A stretch of 64,000 nucleotides of DNA from an uncultured Alistipes sp. (lineage in GTDB: Bacteria > Bacteroidota > Bacteroidia > Bacteroidales > Rikenellaceae), in NCBI GenBank assembly GCA_905213895.1, contig CAJMKE010000007.1, positions 1-64,000 of the forward strand, read 5' to 3'. How positions within the stretch are numbered: the first letter of the stretch is position 1; every line of letters begins with the position of its first letter. Below, piece by piece: positions 8,239-16,864 of the stretch. The position numbers were made by a program, and so were the translations under genes. A model generated the notes under the pieces. The model had not been told where the DNA came from. It searched no databases and saw only the letters and a program-made list of their open reading frames with translations.

Positions 8239-9333
8239 ATGTCTGATTATAAATTGAGAATAGGAATTACGCAGGGAGATGCGAACGGTGTAGGTTGGGA
8301 AGTAATCCTCAAAAGTTTGTCCGGACAGGGCATGACGGATTTGTTCGTACCGGTAGTCTACGGCTCGAAGCATATCGCCGATTTCTATGCCGCCCGTCTG
8401 CACGACATCGAACCCGTGCAGTTCAATGTGTGTCAGTCTGCCCGCGAAGCGAAGCGCGGTCGCGTGAATCTCGTCGAGGTCGGCGAACCGCAGATTCGCA
8501 TCGATATGGGTCGCGAAACCGTCGAGGGTGCCAAGGCGGCAGTCGCTGCGTTGGAGCGTGCCGCGGAGGATTTGCGCGACGGCGAGATAGACGCCGTGGT
8601 TACCGCCCCGATTAACAAGGAGGCGATGCAGTCGGCGGGCTTCGGATTTACGGGGCATACCGAATTTTTCGCATCCGTACTCGGCGGCGAACCGATGATG
8701 ATAATGTGCAGCGACCTGTTGAGAGTCGCGCTGATGACGATTCACATTCCGGTCGAGAATGTCGCTTCGTCGCTCGACAAGGACAGGATTGTCGCGTCGC
8801 TCGTTTCGCTGCGCAAGACATTGAAGCAGGATTTCGGAGTGGTCGAACCGCGCATAGCGGTGCTTTCGCTCAACCCTCATGCGGGGGACGGCGGACTGCT
8901 CGGAAAACAGGAGGAGGAGATAATCCGACCTGCCGTAGTCGAGGCATACGGACAGGGCGTGCTGGCATTCGGTCCTCTGGCAGCCGACGGACTGTTCGCC
9001 AGCGGCGCGTACCGCAAGTACGATGCTGTGCTGGCGATGTATCACGACCAGGGACTGACACCGTTCAAGACGCTGTCGCCCGACGGAGTGAACTTTACCG
9101 CCGGTCTCGACAAGGTGCGTACTTCGCCCGACCACGGCGTGGCTTACGACATCGCCGGAAAGGGCGTCGCCGACCCGCAGTCGATGCGCAACGCGATTTA
9201 TGCGGCTATCGACATCGTGCGTCGCCGCGAGGCTTACGGGGTGTGGAGCCGTAACCCGCTCGAACGGTTCGAGCGCGACAAGGGACGCGACGTTTCGGTC
9301 AAGGACCTGCCCGAAACCGAACCGCAGGAGTAG
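8239..9333 (+). CDS. pdxA: 4-hydroxythreonine-4-phosphate dehydrogenase PdxA
   Basis: PdxA oxidises 4-phosphohydroxy-L-threonine to 3-amino-2-oxopropyl phosphate, the substrate that PdxJ condenses with deoxyxylulose phosphate to form pyridoxine phosphate. The 364-residue product carries the family motifs ITQGDANGVGWE, GHTEFF (metal His), LNPHAGDGG and YHDQGLTPFK. The tail after residue ~345 is charged and not conserved. pdxJ is also in this window (51876-52598), so two steps of the DXP-dependent B6 pathway are present but unlinked. Confidence 0.95.
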   Translation: MSDYKLRIGITQGDANGVGWEVILKSLSGQGMTDLFVPVVYGSKHIADFYAARLHDIEPVQFNVCQSAREAKRGRVNLVEVGEPQIRIDMGRETVEGAKAAVAALERAAEDLRDGEIDAVVTAPINKEAMQSAGFGFTGHTEFFASVLGGEPMMIMCSDLLRVALMTIHIPVENVASSLDKDRIVASLVSLRKTLKQDFGVVEPRIAVLSLNPHAGDGGLLGKQEEEIIRPAVVEAYGQGVLAFGPLAADGLFASGAYRKYDAVLAMYHDQGLTPFKTLSPDGVNFTAGLDKVRTSPDHGVAYDIAGKGVADPQSMRNAIYAAIDIVRRREAYGVWSRNPLERFERDKGRDVSVKDLPETEPQE

Positions 9334-9441
9334 CCCTTAAAGAAAGGATAAAAATGTGCAACTGGGAGGTAATCCGTCTCGTGATTGTGGAGCCTCGAAG
9401 GCACGAAACATATTAACAACTAACTTTTATTAAAAACAATT

Positions 9442-11388
9442 ATGGTTAAGATTACGTTTCCCGACGGCTCGGTGCGCGAGTTCGCAAAGGGAACAACCGC
9501 TTATCAGGTTGCCGAGAGTATCAGCCCTCGTCTCGCTGCGGACTCCTTGGCGGCTTCGGTAAACGACGCGACGGTCGATTTGTCGCGGCCTATCGAGGAG
9601 GATGCCTCGATTAAATTCTTCAAATGGGACGATGCCGAGGGCAAACACGCTTTCTGGCACACGTCGTCGCACCTGCTCGCCGAGGCTTTGGAGGCTCTCT
9701 ACCCGGGCATCAAGTTCGGTATCGGTCCGGCTATCGAGCAGGGATTCTACTACGACGTCGATTCTCATGTGCCGATTCTCGAATCGGACCTTCCGAAAAT
9801 CGAGGCGAAGATGGTCGAACTGTCCCGCAACAAGGAGCCTATGGTGCGTTCGGAGGTGTCGAAAGCCGACGCTCTCGCGAAGTTCACCGAGAAGGGCGAC
9901 CAGTACAAGTGCGAACTTATACGCGACTTGGAGGACGGAACGATTTCGTTCTACACCAACGGTGCCTTCACCGACCTCTGCCGCGGTCCTCATATCCCGA
10001 ACACGGGTCTTATCAAGGCTATCAAACTGACGTCGGTTGCCGGTGCATACTGGCGCGGCGACGAGCACAATAAGATGCTTACCCGCATCTACGGCATCTC
10101 GTTCCCGAAGAAGTCGATGCTCGACGAGTATCTCGCGATGCTCGAAGAGGCGAAGAAGCGCGACCACCGCAAGTTGGGCAAGGAGTTGGAACTCTTCACC
10201 TTCTCGCAGCGCGTCGGTCAGGGTCTGCCGTTGTGGCTGCCGAAGGGTGCCGAACTGCGCGACCGCCTCGAACGCTTCCTGCGCAAAATCCAGAAGGATT
10301 ACGGCTACCAGCAGGTAATCACCCCGCATATCGGCAACAAGGACCTCTACGTAACGTCGGGACACTATGCGAAATACGGCAAGGACTCGTTCCAGCCTAT
10401 CCACACTCCGTTCGAGGGCGAGGAGTATCTGCTCAAACCGATGAACTGCCCTCACCACTGCGAAATCTACCGCAGCAAGCCGCACTCGTACAAGGACCTG
10501 CCGGTGCGTCTGGCGGAGTTCGGAACGGTTTACCGCTACGAGCAGTCGGGCGAGTTGCACGGACTGACGCGTGTCCGCTCGTTCACGCAGGACGACGCCC
10601 ACATGTTCGTGCGTCCGGACCAGTTGCTCGAAGAGTTCGAGAAGGTTATCGACATCGTGCTTTATATCTTCAAGACTTTGAAGTTCGACAAGTATACGGC
10701 ACAGATTTCGCTGCGCGACCCTAACGACAAGACCAAATACATCGGTTCGGACGAGAACTGGGAGAAGGCGGAAAGCGCGATTATGCAGGCCGCCAAGGAG
10801 AAGGGTCTGAATACCGTCGTCGAGTACGGCGAAGCGGCGTTCTACGGTCCGAAACTCGACTTCATGGTCAAGGATGCGCTGGGTCGCAGTTGGCAGTTGG
10901 GAACGATTCAGGTGGACTACAACCTGCCGGAGCGTTTCGACCTGACATACAAGGGTGCGGACGACAAACTCCACCGCCCTATCATGATTCACCGCGCGCC
11001 GTTCGGCTCTATGGAGCGTTTCGTCGCCGTGCTGTTGGAGCATACCGCCGGAAAGTTCCCGTTGTGGCTTGCTCCCGACCAGGCTGTCGTGCTGCCTATA
11101 TCGGAGAAGTTCAACGATTATGCAGCCGAGGTGGTCGAGTATCTCAACAAGCGCGATGTGCGTGCGCAAATCGACGACCGTAACGAGAAAATCGGTCGCA
11201 AGATTCGCGACAACGAACTCAAACGTATTCCTTACCTGCTCATCGTGGGCGAGAAGGAGGCTGCCGAACGCACCGTTTCGGTACGTGCGCAGGGCGAAGG
11301 CGACAAGGGTTCGATGACTCTGGATGCGTACTGCGACTACATGAAGCAGTTGGTAGATGCGGAAATCGATGCGAACAAAATGCAATAA
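9442..11388 (+). CDS. thrS: Threonyl-tRNA synthetase
   Basis: Charges tRNA-Thr. The 648-residue enzyme has an N-terminal TGS domain (1-60), an editing domain with HTSSH (His73 and His77), a class II catalytic core with the zinc-binding MNCPHHCEIY segment and the motif-2 region around YRYEQSGELHGLTRVRSF, and a C-terminal anticodon-binding domain. The 108-base leader after pdxA shows no T-box, and only a poor -7 candidate (TAACTTTT) is visible, so transcription may partly read through from pdxA. infC follows 23 nt later. Confidence 0.96.
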   Translation: MVKITFPDGSVREFAKGTTAYQVAESISPRLAADSLAASVNDATVDLSRPIEEDASIKFFKWDDAEGKHAFWHTSSHLLAEALEALYPGIKFGIGPAIEQGFYYDVDSHVPILESDLPKIEAKMVELSRNKEPMVRSEVSKADALAKFTEKGDQYKCELIRDLEDGTISFYTNGAFTDLCRGPHIPNTGLIKAIKLTSVAGAYWRGDEHNKMLTRIYGISFPKKSMLDEYLAMLEEAKKRDHRKLGKELELFTFSQRVGQGLPLWLPKGAELRDRLERFLRKIQKDYGYQQVITPHIGNKDLYVTSGHYAKYGKDSFQPIHTPFEGEEYLLKPMNCPHHCEIYRSKPHSYKDLPVRLAEFGTVYRYEQSGELHGLTRVRSFTQDDAHMFVRPDQLLEEFEKVIDIVLYIFKTLKFDKYTAQISLRDPNDKTKYIGSDENWEKAESAIMQAAKEKGLNTVVEYGEAAFYGPKLDFMVKDALGRSWQLGTIQVDYNLPERFDLTYKGADDKLHRPIMIHRAPFGSMERFVAVLLEHTAGKFPLWLAPDQAVVLPISEKFNDYAAEVVEYLNKRDVRAQIDDRNEKIGRKIRDNELKRIPYLLIVGEKEAAERTVSVRAQGEGDKGSMTLDAYCDYMKQLVDAEIDANKMQ

Positions 11389-11411
11389 TTAAGCACTTAT
11401 AAAAACATTAA

Positions 11412-12005
11412 ATGGCAGGATTAAAACCGTTTCCGCCTCGTCCGCAGGGACAGGGAAATATTCAGAATCGCGGACGCCGTCCGGTAAAAGAGAATCCGAA
11501 CAGAATCAACAACGAGATTACCGCACCGACGGTGCGTGTCGTTGGCGACAATGTCGAACCCAATCTCGTTCTTCCTATCGCCAAGGCGATTGCGCTCGCC
11601 GACGAGATGGAACTCGATTTGGTGGAGATTTCACCGAACGCCGAACCTCCCGTATGCCGCATCGTCGATTACCAGAAGTTCCTCTATCAGCAGAAAAAGA
11701 AGCAGAAGGAGATAAAGGCGAAGCAGACGAAGGTGGTAATCAAGGAGATTCGATTCGGACCGCAGACCGACGACCACGACTACAACTTCAAGTTGCGCCA
11801 TGCCGAGAACTTCATCAAGGAGGGCGCGAAGGTGAAGGCCTACGTCTTCTTCCGCGGTCGAAGCATCGTGTTCAAGGAGCAGGGCGAGATATTGCTTCTG
11901 CGTTTCGCGACCGACCTCGAAGCCGTGGCGAAAGTGGAGTCGATGCCGACGCTGGAAGGCAAGAAGATGAATATGATTCTCGCTCCGAAACCCAAAAAGG
12001 GATAA
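11412..12005 (+). CDS. infC: Translation initiation factor IF-3
   Basis: IF-3 binds the 30S subunit and checks start-codon and initiator-tRNA choice. The 197-residue product has a basic, proline-rich N-terminal extension of about 30 residues, then the usual two domains (NNEITAPTVRVVGDN, ISPNAEPPVCRIVDY; FGPQTDDHDYNFKLRHAENF). It starts with ATG rather than the rare AUU used for autoregulation in enterobacteria. The usual partners rpmI and rplT do not follow: an intrinsic terminator and a repeat array come next. Confidence 0.95.
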   Translation: MAGLKPFPPRPQGQGNIQNRGRRPVKENPNRINNEITAPTVRVVGDNVEPNLVLPIAKAIALADEMELDLVEISPNAEPPVCRIVDYQKFLYQQKKKQKEIKAKQTKVVIKEIRFGPQTDDHDYNFKLRHAENFIKEGAKVKAYVFFRGRSIVFKEQGEILLLRFATDLEAVAKVESMPTLEGKKMNMILAPKPKKG

Positions 12006-12025
12006 CGGAGTGTCGCTGTTCGTTC

Positions 12026-12067
12026 GACCGACCGCATGTCAATGACGACGTGCGGTCGGTTTTTTGT
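12026..12067 (+). terminator. Intrinsic terminator after infC
   Basis: Stem CCGACCGCA / TGCGGTCGG with a roughly 14-base loop, followed by TTTTTTG. Confidence 0.85.
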
Positions 12068-12084
12068 CGGGAAGTCCCCGACGC

Positions 12085-12129
12085 CCTTAACGACCTTAAA
12101 GTCGTTAAAGTCCTTAAAGACTTTAAGGT
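12085..12129. repeat. 9-bp repeat array 6 (5 units)
   Basis: CCTTAACGA, CCTTAAAGT, CGTTAAAGT, CCTTAAAGA, CTTTAAGGT, 18 bases after the infC terminator T tract. Confidence 0.85.
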
Positions 12130-12195
12130 CTGGTGGTCGGGTGGCTGCCGTGCCGAAAATTTTGCGGGAAATGCGGCGTTGTACGGATTTATGAT

Positions 12196-12203
12196 TAACT
12201 TTG
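12196..12203 (+). promoter_or_regulatory. -7 element for the nagB-licD operon
   Basis: TAACTTTG, a perfect TAnnTTTG; no convincing TTTG lies at the usual spacing. Predicted leader of about 80 nt before the first ATG of the operon. Confidence 0.5.
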
Positions 12204-12290
12204 TAATGACAGGCGGTCGCGGCTCGGTTTCGGTAAAAAGGCACGTGCATTGCCTGCCGTAAGGATTGAATTGTTAAACGAAACGATATT

Positions 12291-14240
12291 ATGAACAACA
12301 GGTACGCTCTGCCCAAAAGCGGCGGTTTGATGGAAGAGGAGGCGTTGGGTGATATAATCCATCGCTACGAGAAGGTTGATACCAAGGTGTATGCGAGCGA
12401 GTACGACGGCGTGCAGTACGTCGCCGATACGATTGTAGGGATGATTCGGCGGCACGAGCAGGAGCGTACTTCGACCGAAATCTACGAGGATTACGCCCCA
12501 TTCGTACTCGGGCTGACGACGGGTCGCACCCCGCTCGGTCTGTATCGCGAACTCGTGAAGCGTTACAAGGCGGGCGAAGTGAGTTTCGCCGATGTGGAGG
12601 TTTACAGCCTCGACGAATTCTATCCAATCGACCGCAGCGAGCAGCAGAGCCGCAACTATCGTATCCACGAGGAGTTTCTGAGCCATATAGACATACTGCC
12701 CGAAAATATCCATATCCCCGACGGCACGGTGCCCGAATCGCAAATCTCGGCGTACTGCAATTCGTTCGATAAGTCGGTGCGCAAAATCGACTTGATGATT
12801 ATCGGTGTCGGCGAGCAGGGGCAGATAGGATTCAACGAGGCGGGTTCCTACATCAAGTCGCGCACACGGCTGGTGCAACTGTCGCACGAATCGCGGAAGG
12901 TGCAATCGGGCGCGTTCTTCGGATTGGAGAATACGCCGAAGATGGCGATAACGATGGGTATCGACACGGTGATGCGCGCCGACAGAATCATACTGATGGC
13001 GTGGGGCGAGGAGAAAGCCGACGTGGTGCGCAAAATCGTCGAGGGTTCGGTTACGGAGTCGATACCGGCTTCGTACCTGCAACTTCACTCCTCAGTCGAG
13101 GTCGTAATAGACGAGAATGCCGCCCATCTGCTTACGCGCGTCCAGACGCCGTGGCTCGTCGGACCTTGCGAGTGGACGCCGAAATTCATCCGCAAGGCGG
13201 TGGTCTGGCTGTGCGGAGTGGTGAACAAGCCGATACTGAAACTCACCTATGCCGACTATATAGAGAACTCGCTCGGCGGTCTGCTCGAAAAGGCGGGCGC
13301 ATACGACAAGATAAACATCGACGTCTTCAACGATTTGCAGCATACCATTACCGGTTGGCCCGGCGGCAAGCCGAATGCCGACGACACGTTCCGTCCCGCA
13401 CCGTCGCTGCCCTATCCGAAACGGGTGCTGGTGTTCTCGCCGCACCCCGACGACGATGTGATTTCGATGGGCGGAACGCTGATACGGTTGTTCGAACACG
13501 GTCATGACGTGCATGTGGCGTACCAGACCTCGGGCGACGTGGCGGTGCATGACGATGTGGTACTCCAAAACATAGACACTGCGCGCGAACTCGGCTACGG
13601 CGACCGGTTCGACGAGGTGCGGCACATAATAGAGACCAAGCGTAGAGGCGAACCCGAACCGCGTGCGCTGCTCGACATCAAGGCTGCCATAAGGCGCGCG
13701 GAGGCGCGTGCGGCGGTGCGGACATTCGGTTTGGAGCCGGATACCAACGTCCATTTCCTCAATATGCCGTTCTACGAGACGGGAGGAATCAAGAAAAAGC
13801 AGTTGTCGGATGCCGACATCGCGCTCGTGGTCGATGTGCTGCGCAAGGTGAAGCCGTGCCAGATTTATGCGGCGGGCGACCTCGCCGACCCGCACGGAAC
13901 GCACCGCACCTGCATGGAGGCGGTACTGGCGGCATTGGAGGAGGTGCGCGATGACGACTGGTTCGCCGACTGCCACATGTGGCTTTACCGCGGCGCATGG
14001 ATGGAGTGGGACATCGACATGGTGGATATGGCTGTTCCGCTCTCTCCGGACGAGATGCTGAAAAAACGGTATGCCATCTATCGTCATTTGTCGCAGAAGG
14101 ATATAGTGCCGTTTCCGGGCAGCGATTCGCGCGAATTCTGGCAGCGTGCTGAGGAGCGGACGCAAAATACGGCGAGGCTGTACGACCGGCTCGGCATGGC
14201 GGAGTATCAGGCGATAGAGGTTTTCGTGAAAATGTTTTAA
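12291..14240 (+). CDS. NagB-like domain fused to a PIG-L/LmbE deacetylase domain
   Basis: A 649-residue fusion. Residues about 20-300 are a glucosamine-6-phosphate isomerase/deaminase fold. Residues about 400-620 are a PIG-L (LmbE) zinc deacetylase with HPDDD near 405 and a DPHGTHR metal site; this family removes N-acetyl groups from GlcNAc-type substrates. In the NagB-like half, Asp108 and Glu183 match E. coli Asp72 and Glu148, but Asp141 and His143 are replaced by Gln176 and Gln178 (GVGEQGQIGFNE), so normal deaminase chemistry is doubtful. The intact nagB follows 12 nt later. Similar fusions are often labelled glucosamine-6-phosphate deaminase in Bacteroidetes; the natural substrate is unproven. 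Confidence 0.85.
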   Translation: MNNRYALPKSGGLMEEEALGDIIHRYEKVDTKVYASEYDGVQYVADTIVGMIRRHEQERTSTEIYEDYAPFVLGLTTGRTPLGLYRELVKRYKAGEVSFADVEVYSLDEFYPIDRSEQQSRNYRIHEEFLSHIDILPENIHIPDGTVPESQISAYCNSFDKSVRKIDLMIIGVGEQGQIGFNEAGSYIKSRTRLVQLSHESRKVQSGAFFGLENTPKMAITMGIDTVMRADRIILMAWGEEKADVVRKIVEGSVTESIPASYLQLHSSVEVVIDENAAHLLTRVQTPWLVGPCEWTPKFIRKAVVWLCGVVNKPILKLTYADYIENSLGGLLEKAGAYDKINIDVFNDLQHTITGWPGGKPNADDTFRPAPSLPYPKRVLVFSPHPDDDVISMGGTLIRLFEHGHDVHVAYQTSGDVAVHDDVVLQNIDTARELGYGDRFDEVRHIIETKRRGEPEPRALLDIKAAIRRAEARAAVRTFGLEPDTNVHFLNMPFYETGGIKKKQLSDADIALVVDVLRKVKPCQIYAAGDLADPHGTHRTCMEAVLAALEEVRDDDWFADCHMWLYRGAWMEWDIDMVDMAVPLSPDEMLKKRYAIYRHLSQKDIVPFPGSDSREFWQRAEERTQNTARLYDRLGMAEYQAIEVFVKMF

Positions 14241-14252
14241 TTATAATCGGTT

Positions 14253-15047
14253 ATGAGAGTTATTATCGAAAATACGTCGGCGAATGCCGCCGAGTGGGCG
14301 GCGCGGCATGTGGTAAGAAGAATCAAGGAGAAGGCGGCTGCGACGGACGCTCCGTTCGTGTTGGGACTGCCTACCGGCTCGACGCCGATGGGCATGTACC
14401 GCGCACTCGTGCGGATGTACGAGGCGGGAGAGGTGTCGTTCGCCAATGTCGTTACGTTCAATATGGACGAGTACGTCGGCATTCCGGAGAACCATCCCGA
14501 GAGTTACCATACCTTCATGCGTGAGAATTTCTTCGACCATGTCGATATTCCGGCAGCCAATATCAATATCCTCGACGGCAATGCGCCCGACCTCGCACGC
14601 GAATGCGCCGATTACGAACGTCGGATAGCCGATGCGGGAGGTATCGACTTGTTCGTCGGCGGGGTAGGCGAGGACGGACATATCGCGTTCAACGAGCCGT
14701 TCTCGTCGCTGTCGTCGCGCACGCGCGTCAAGACGCTGACTACCGATACGCTGATAGTCAATTCGCGCTTCTTCGGCGGCGACGTGAATGCGGTGCCGAA
14801 ACAGGCGATGACCGTCGGCGTGGCTACCATACTGTCGGCGCGCGAGGTGCTTATCATGGCTCTGGGACACAACAAGGCGCGTGCTGTCCGCCACGGGGTC
14901 GAGGGTTCATACAACCATCGTTGGACGATTACGGCGATGCAGACCCATCCGGCTGGCATCATCGTCTGCGACGACGCTGCGGCGGAGGAGTTGAGGGTCT
15001 CCACGTATCGCTACTTCAAGGATTTGGAACACGACAATCTGTTGTAG
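14253..15047 (+). CDS. nagB: Glucosamine-6-phosphate deaminase NagB
   Basis: Converts glucosamine-6-phosphate to fructose-6-phosphate and ammonia. The 264-residue protein keeps every catalytic residue at E. coli numbering: Asp72 (FNMDEYVGI), Asp141, His143 and Glu148 (GVGEDGHIAFNEP). It is the second gene of the operon, just after the fusion carrying a degenerate copy of the same fold. The pair suggests amino-sugar salvage or supply for the glycan-modifying genes downstream. Confidence 0.95.
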   Translation: MRVIIENTSANAAEWAARHVVRRIKEKAAATDAPFVLGLPTGSTPMGMYRALVRMYEAGEVSFANVVTFNMDEYVGIPENHPESYHTFMRENFFDHVDIPAANINILDGNAPDLARECADYERRIADAGGIDLFVGGVGEDGHIAFNEPFSSLSSRTRVKTLTTDTLIVNSRFFGGDVNAVPKQAMTVGVATILSAREVLIMALGHNKARAVRHGVEGSYNHRWTITAMQTHPAGIIVCDDAAAEELRVSTYRYFKDLEHDNLL

Positions 15048-15050
15048 CCG

Positions 15051-16016
15051 ATGATTTCCGCCGAAAATATATTTGCGGTGCGCAGCGATGCCGGATTCGA
15101 TGCGGCGGCACTCGAACTGTTCCGTTTTCAGGCGGAGCGGTGTGTGCCCTATGCCGAGTACCTGCGTCTGCTGGGGGTGAATCCTCAGGAAATCGGGTGC
15201 GTGGACGAGATTCCGTTCATGCCCATCGAACTGTTCAAGACGCACGACATATATTGCGACGCGGACGCTCCGCAAATCGTGTTTACGTCGAGTGCGACGA
15301 CGGGCATGACGCCGTCGCGGCATCCGGTCGCCGACCTTGCGATATACGAGCACGACTTCACGGAATCGTTCCGCATGTTCTACGGCGAGCCGTCGCAATG
15401 GAGCATCTACGGACTGCTGCCCAACTATTTGCAGCGCAGCGGCTCGTCGCTGGTATATATGGTGGACAGGCTTATTCGCGAGTGCGGCAGCGGCGGATTC
15501 TATCTCGACGAATACGAGCGGCTTATCGGCGATATGGCGCGCGACCCGAAGCCGAAGATACTGCTCGGCGTGAGTTACGCGCTGTGGGATTTGGCGGAAC
15601 GCCATGCCCCGCGGCTCGAAAATACGGTCGTCATGGAGACGGGCGGCATGAAGGGGCATCGCAGGGAGTTGCCGAAAGCGGAGTTCCACAAAATATTGTG
15701 CGATGCGTTCGGCGTGGCTGAAATCCACTCCGAATACGGCATGGCGGAACTCATGTCGCAGGCATACTCGTCGGGCGGCGGCGTGTTCTTCGCTCCGCCG
15801 TGGATGCGCGTGCGGATTCGCGACATCAACGACCCGTTTGCCCATCTGCCGGTCGGTCGGCGGGGCGCGATAGACATAATCGACCTCGGAAACCTCTATT
15901 CGTGCGCATTCATCGCCACGCAGGATGTCGGCGTATGCCGTCCCGACGGCGGATTCGTCGTTGAGGGCAGGGTATCGAATAGCGATATTAGGGGCTGTAA
16001 TTTATTGGTGCAATAA
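15051..16016 (+). CDS. LuxE-like acyl-protein synthetase/adenylating enzyme
   Basis: A 321-residue protein that resembles the LuxE acyl-protein synthetase branch of the ANL adenylating superfamily. A P-loop-like TSSATTGMTPSR stretch near residue 85, a late EYGMAELMSQAY motif (adenylation core) and an IDIIDLGNLYSC segment support this. It probably activates a carboxylate as acyl-AMP and passes it to a protein or glycan. It starts 3 nt after nagB and its stop overlaps the licD start (TAATG). Its substrate is unknown; the position suggests acylation in surface-glycan or amino-sugar assembly. Confidence 0.7.
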   Translation: MISAENIFAVRSDAGFDAAALELFRFQAERCVPYAEYLRLLGVNPQEIGCVDEIPFMPIELFKTHDIYCDADAPQIVFTSSATTGMTPSRHPVADLAIYEHDFTESFRMFYGEPSQWSIYGLLPNYLQRSGSSLVYMVDRLIRECGSGGFYLDEYERLIGDMARDPKPKILLGVSYALWDLAERHAPRLENTVVMETGGMKGHRRELPKAEFHKILCDAFGVAEIHSEYGMAELMSQAYSSGGGVFFAPPWMRVRIRDINDPFAHLPVGRRGAIDIIDLGNLYSCAFIATQDVGVCRPDGGFVVEGRVSNSDIRGCNLLVQ

Positions 16017-16855
16017 TGAAATACGATAAGAAAGACCTTGCGAGACTGCACGGGGAGTTGCTCGACATCATGGCGGAGATTATCCGCGTATGCGAGGTGT
16101 GCGGCATACCATATTTCATTCAGGGCGGAACGGCTATCGGCGCGCTGTTCAACAAGGGCATCGTGCCGTGGGACGACGATATAGACATCGGCATGACGCG
16201 TACCGATTACGAGCGGTTCCTGCAACTCGCTCCGCAGCATCTGCGACCGCAATATTTCCTCGAATGGTTCGGCACGGAGCGTAACACGCCGTTCTATTTC
16301 GCCAAAGTGAAGAAGAACGGCACTCTGTTCGTCGAGGAGATGTTCCGCAACATGGACATCCACCACGGCATATTCGTCGATATTTTCCCTTACGACCGCA
16401 TTCCCGACAACAAGTGGCTCGAACGGCTGCACAGATTCCGCAGCAGGTTCTGGATAAACTGCTTTATCGGCAAACAGATATGGCTGTGGCGTTGGTGCGG
16501 ACGGTGCGAAATCGATGCGCCGCTGCCGAAATCGTTCGTCGGGTGTCTTGCCGTGCGTGCGGTCTGTTCGCTGCTTTCGCGCGAGCGGATTTATGCGAAG
16601 ATGTGCCGTGTACTTGGTGCCTATAACGGTCGCGACTGCAAGCGCGTGAATATCGTGCGCATGCCGAAAGACCAGATTCCGCGCGCCGACATCGAGAATC
16701 CCGTCATGATGCCGTTCGGCGGAATGACGGTGCGTGCGCCGCGCAACATCGAGTCATACCTGCGCCATCACTATCCCAACCTGCGTCCCGAACTGCCCGA
16801 GGAGGAGCAGATAAACCATGCGCCGTACCGTCTGTCGTTCGGTAGCGAAGAGTGA
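16016..16855 (+). CDS. LicD-family phosphotransferase
   Basis: A 279-residue LicD/fukutin-type protein. Family members use CDP- or nucleotide-linked donors to add phosphocholine or similar phospho-groups to surface glycans. The core motif GGTAIGALFNKGIVPWDDDID (residues about 39-59) holds the metal-binding Asp residues, followed by IHHGIFVDIFPYDRIPDN. The start overlaps the preceding stop codon by one base, so translation is probably coupled. Choline uptake genes (licA, licB, licC) are absent here, so the group transferred may not be choline. Confidence 0.85.
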   Translation: MKYDKKDLARLHGELLDIMAEIIRVCEVCGIPYFIQGGTAIGALFNKGIVPWDDDIDIGMTRTDYERFLQLAPQHLRPQYFLEWFGTERNTPFYFAKVKKNGTLFVEEMFRNMDIHHGIFVDIFPYDRIPDNKWLERLHRFRSRFWINCFIGKQIWLWRWCGRCEIDAPLPKSFVGCLAVRAVCSLLSRERIYAKMCRVLGAYNGRDCKRVNIVRMPKDQIPRADIENPVMMPFGGMTVRAPRNIESYLRHHYPNLRPELPEEEQINHAPYRLSFGSEE

Positions 16856-16864
16856 AGTGAGTTT

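Noticed and set aside
9334..9441. T-box or other riboswitch before thrS
   Set aside because: The 108-base leader lacks the T-box sequence and a terminator/antiterminator pair.
9430..11385. A 651-codon frame antisense to thrS
   Set aside because: Shadow of thrS in GC-rich sequence; Val/Arg/His-rich composition typical of antisense artefacts.
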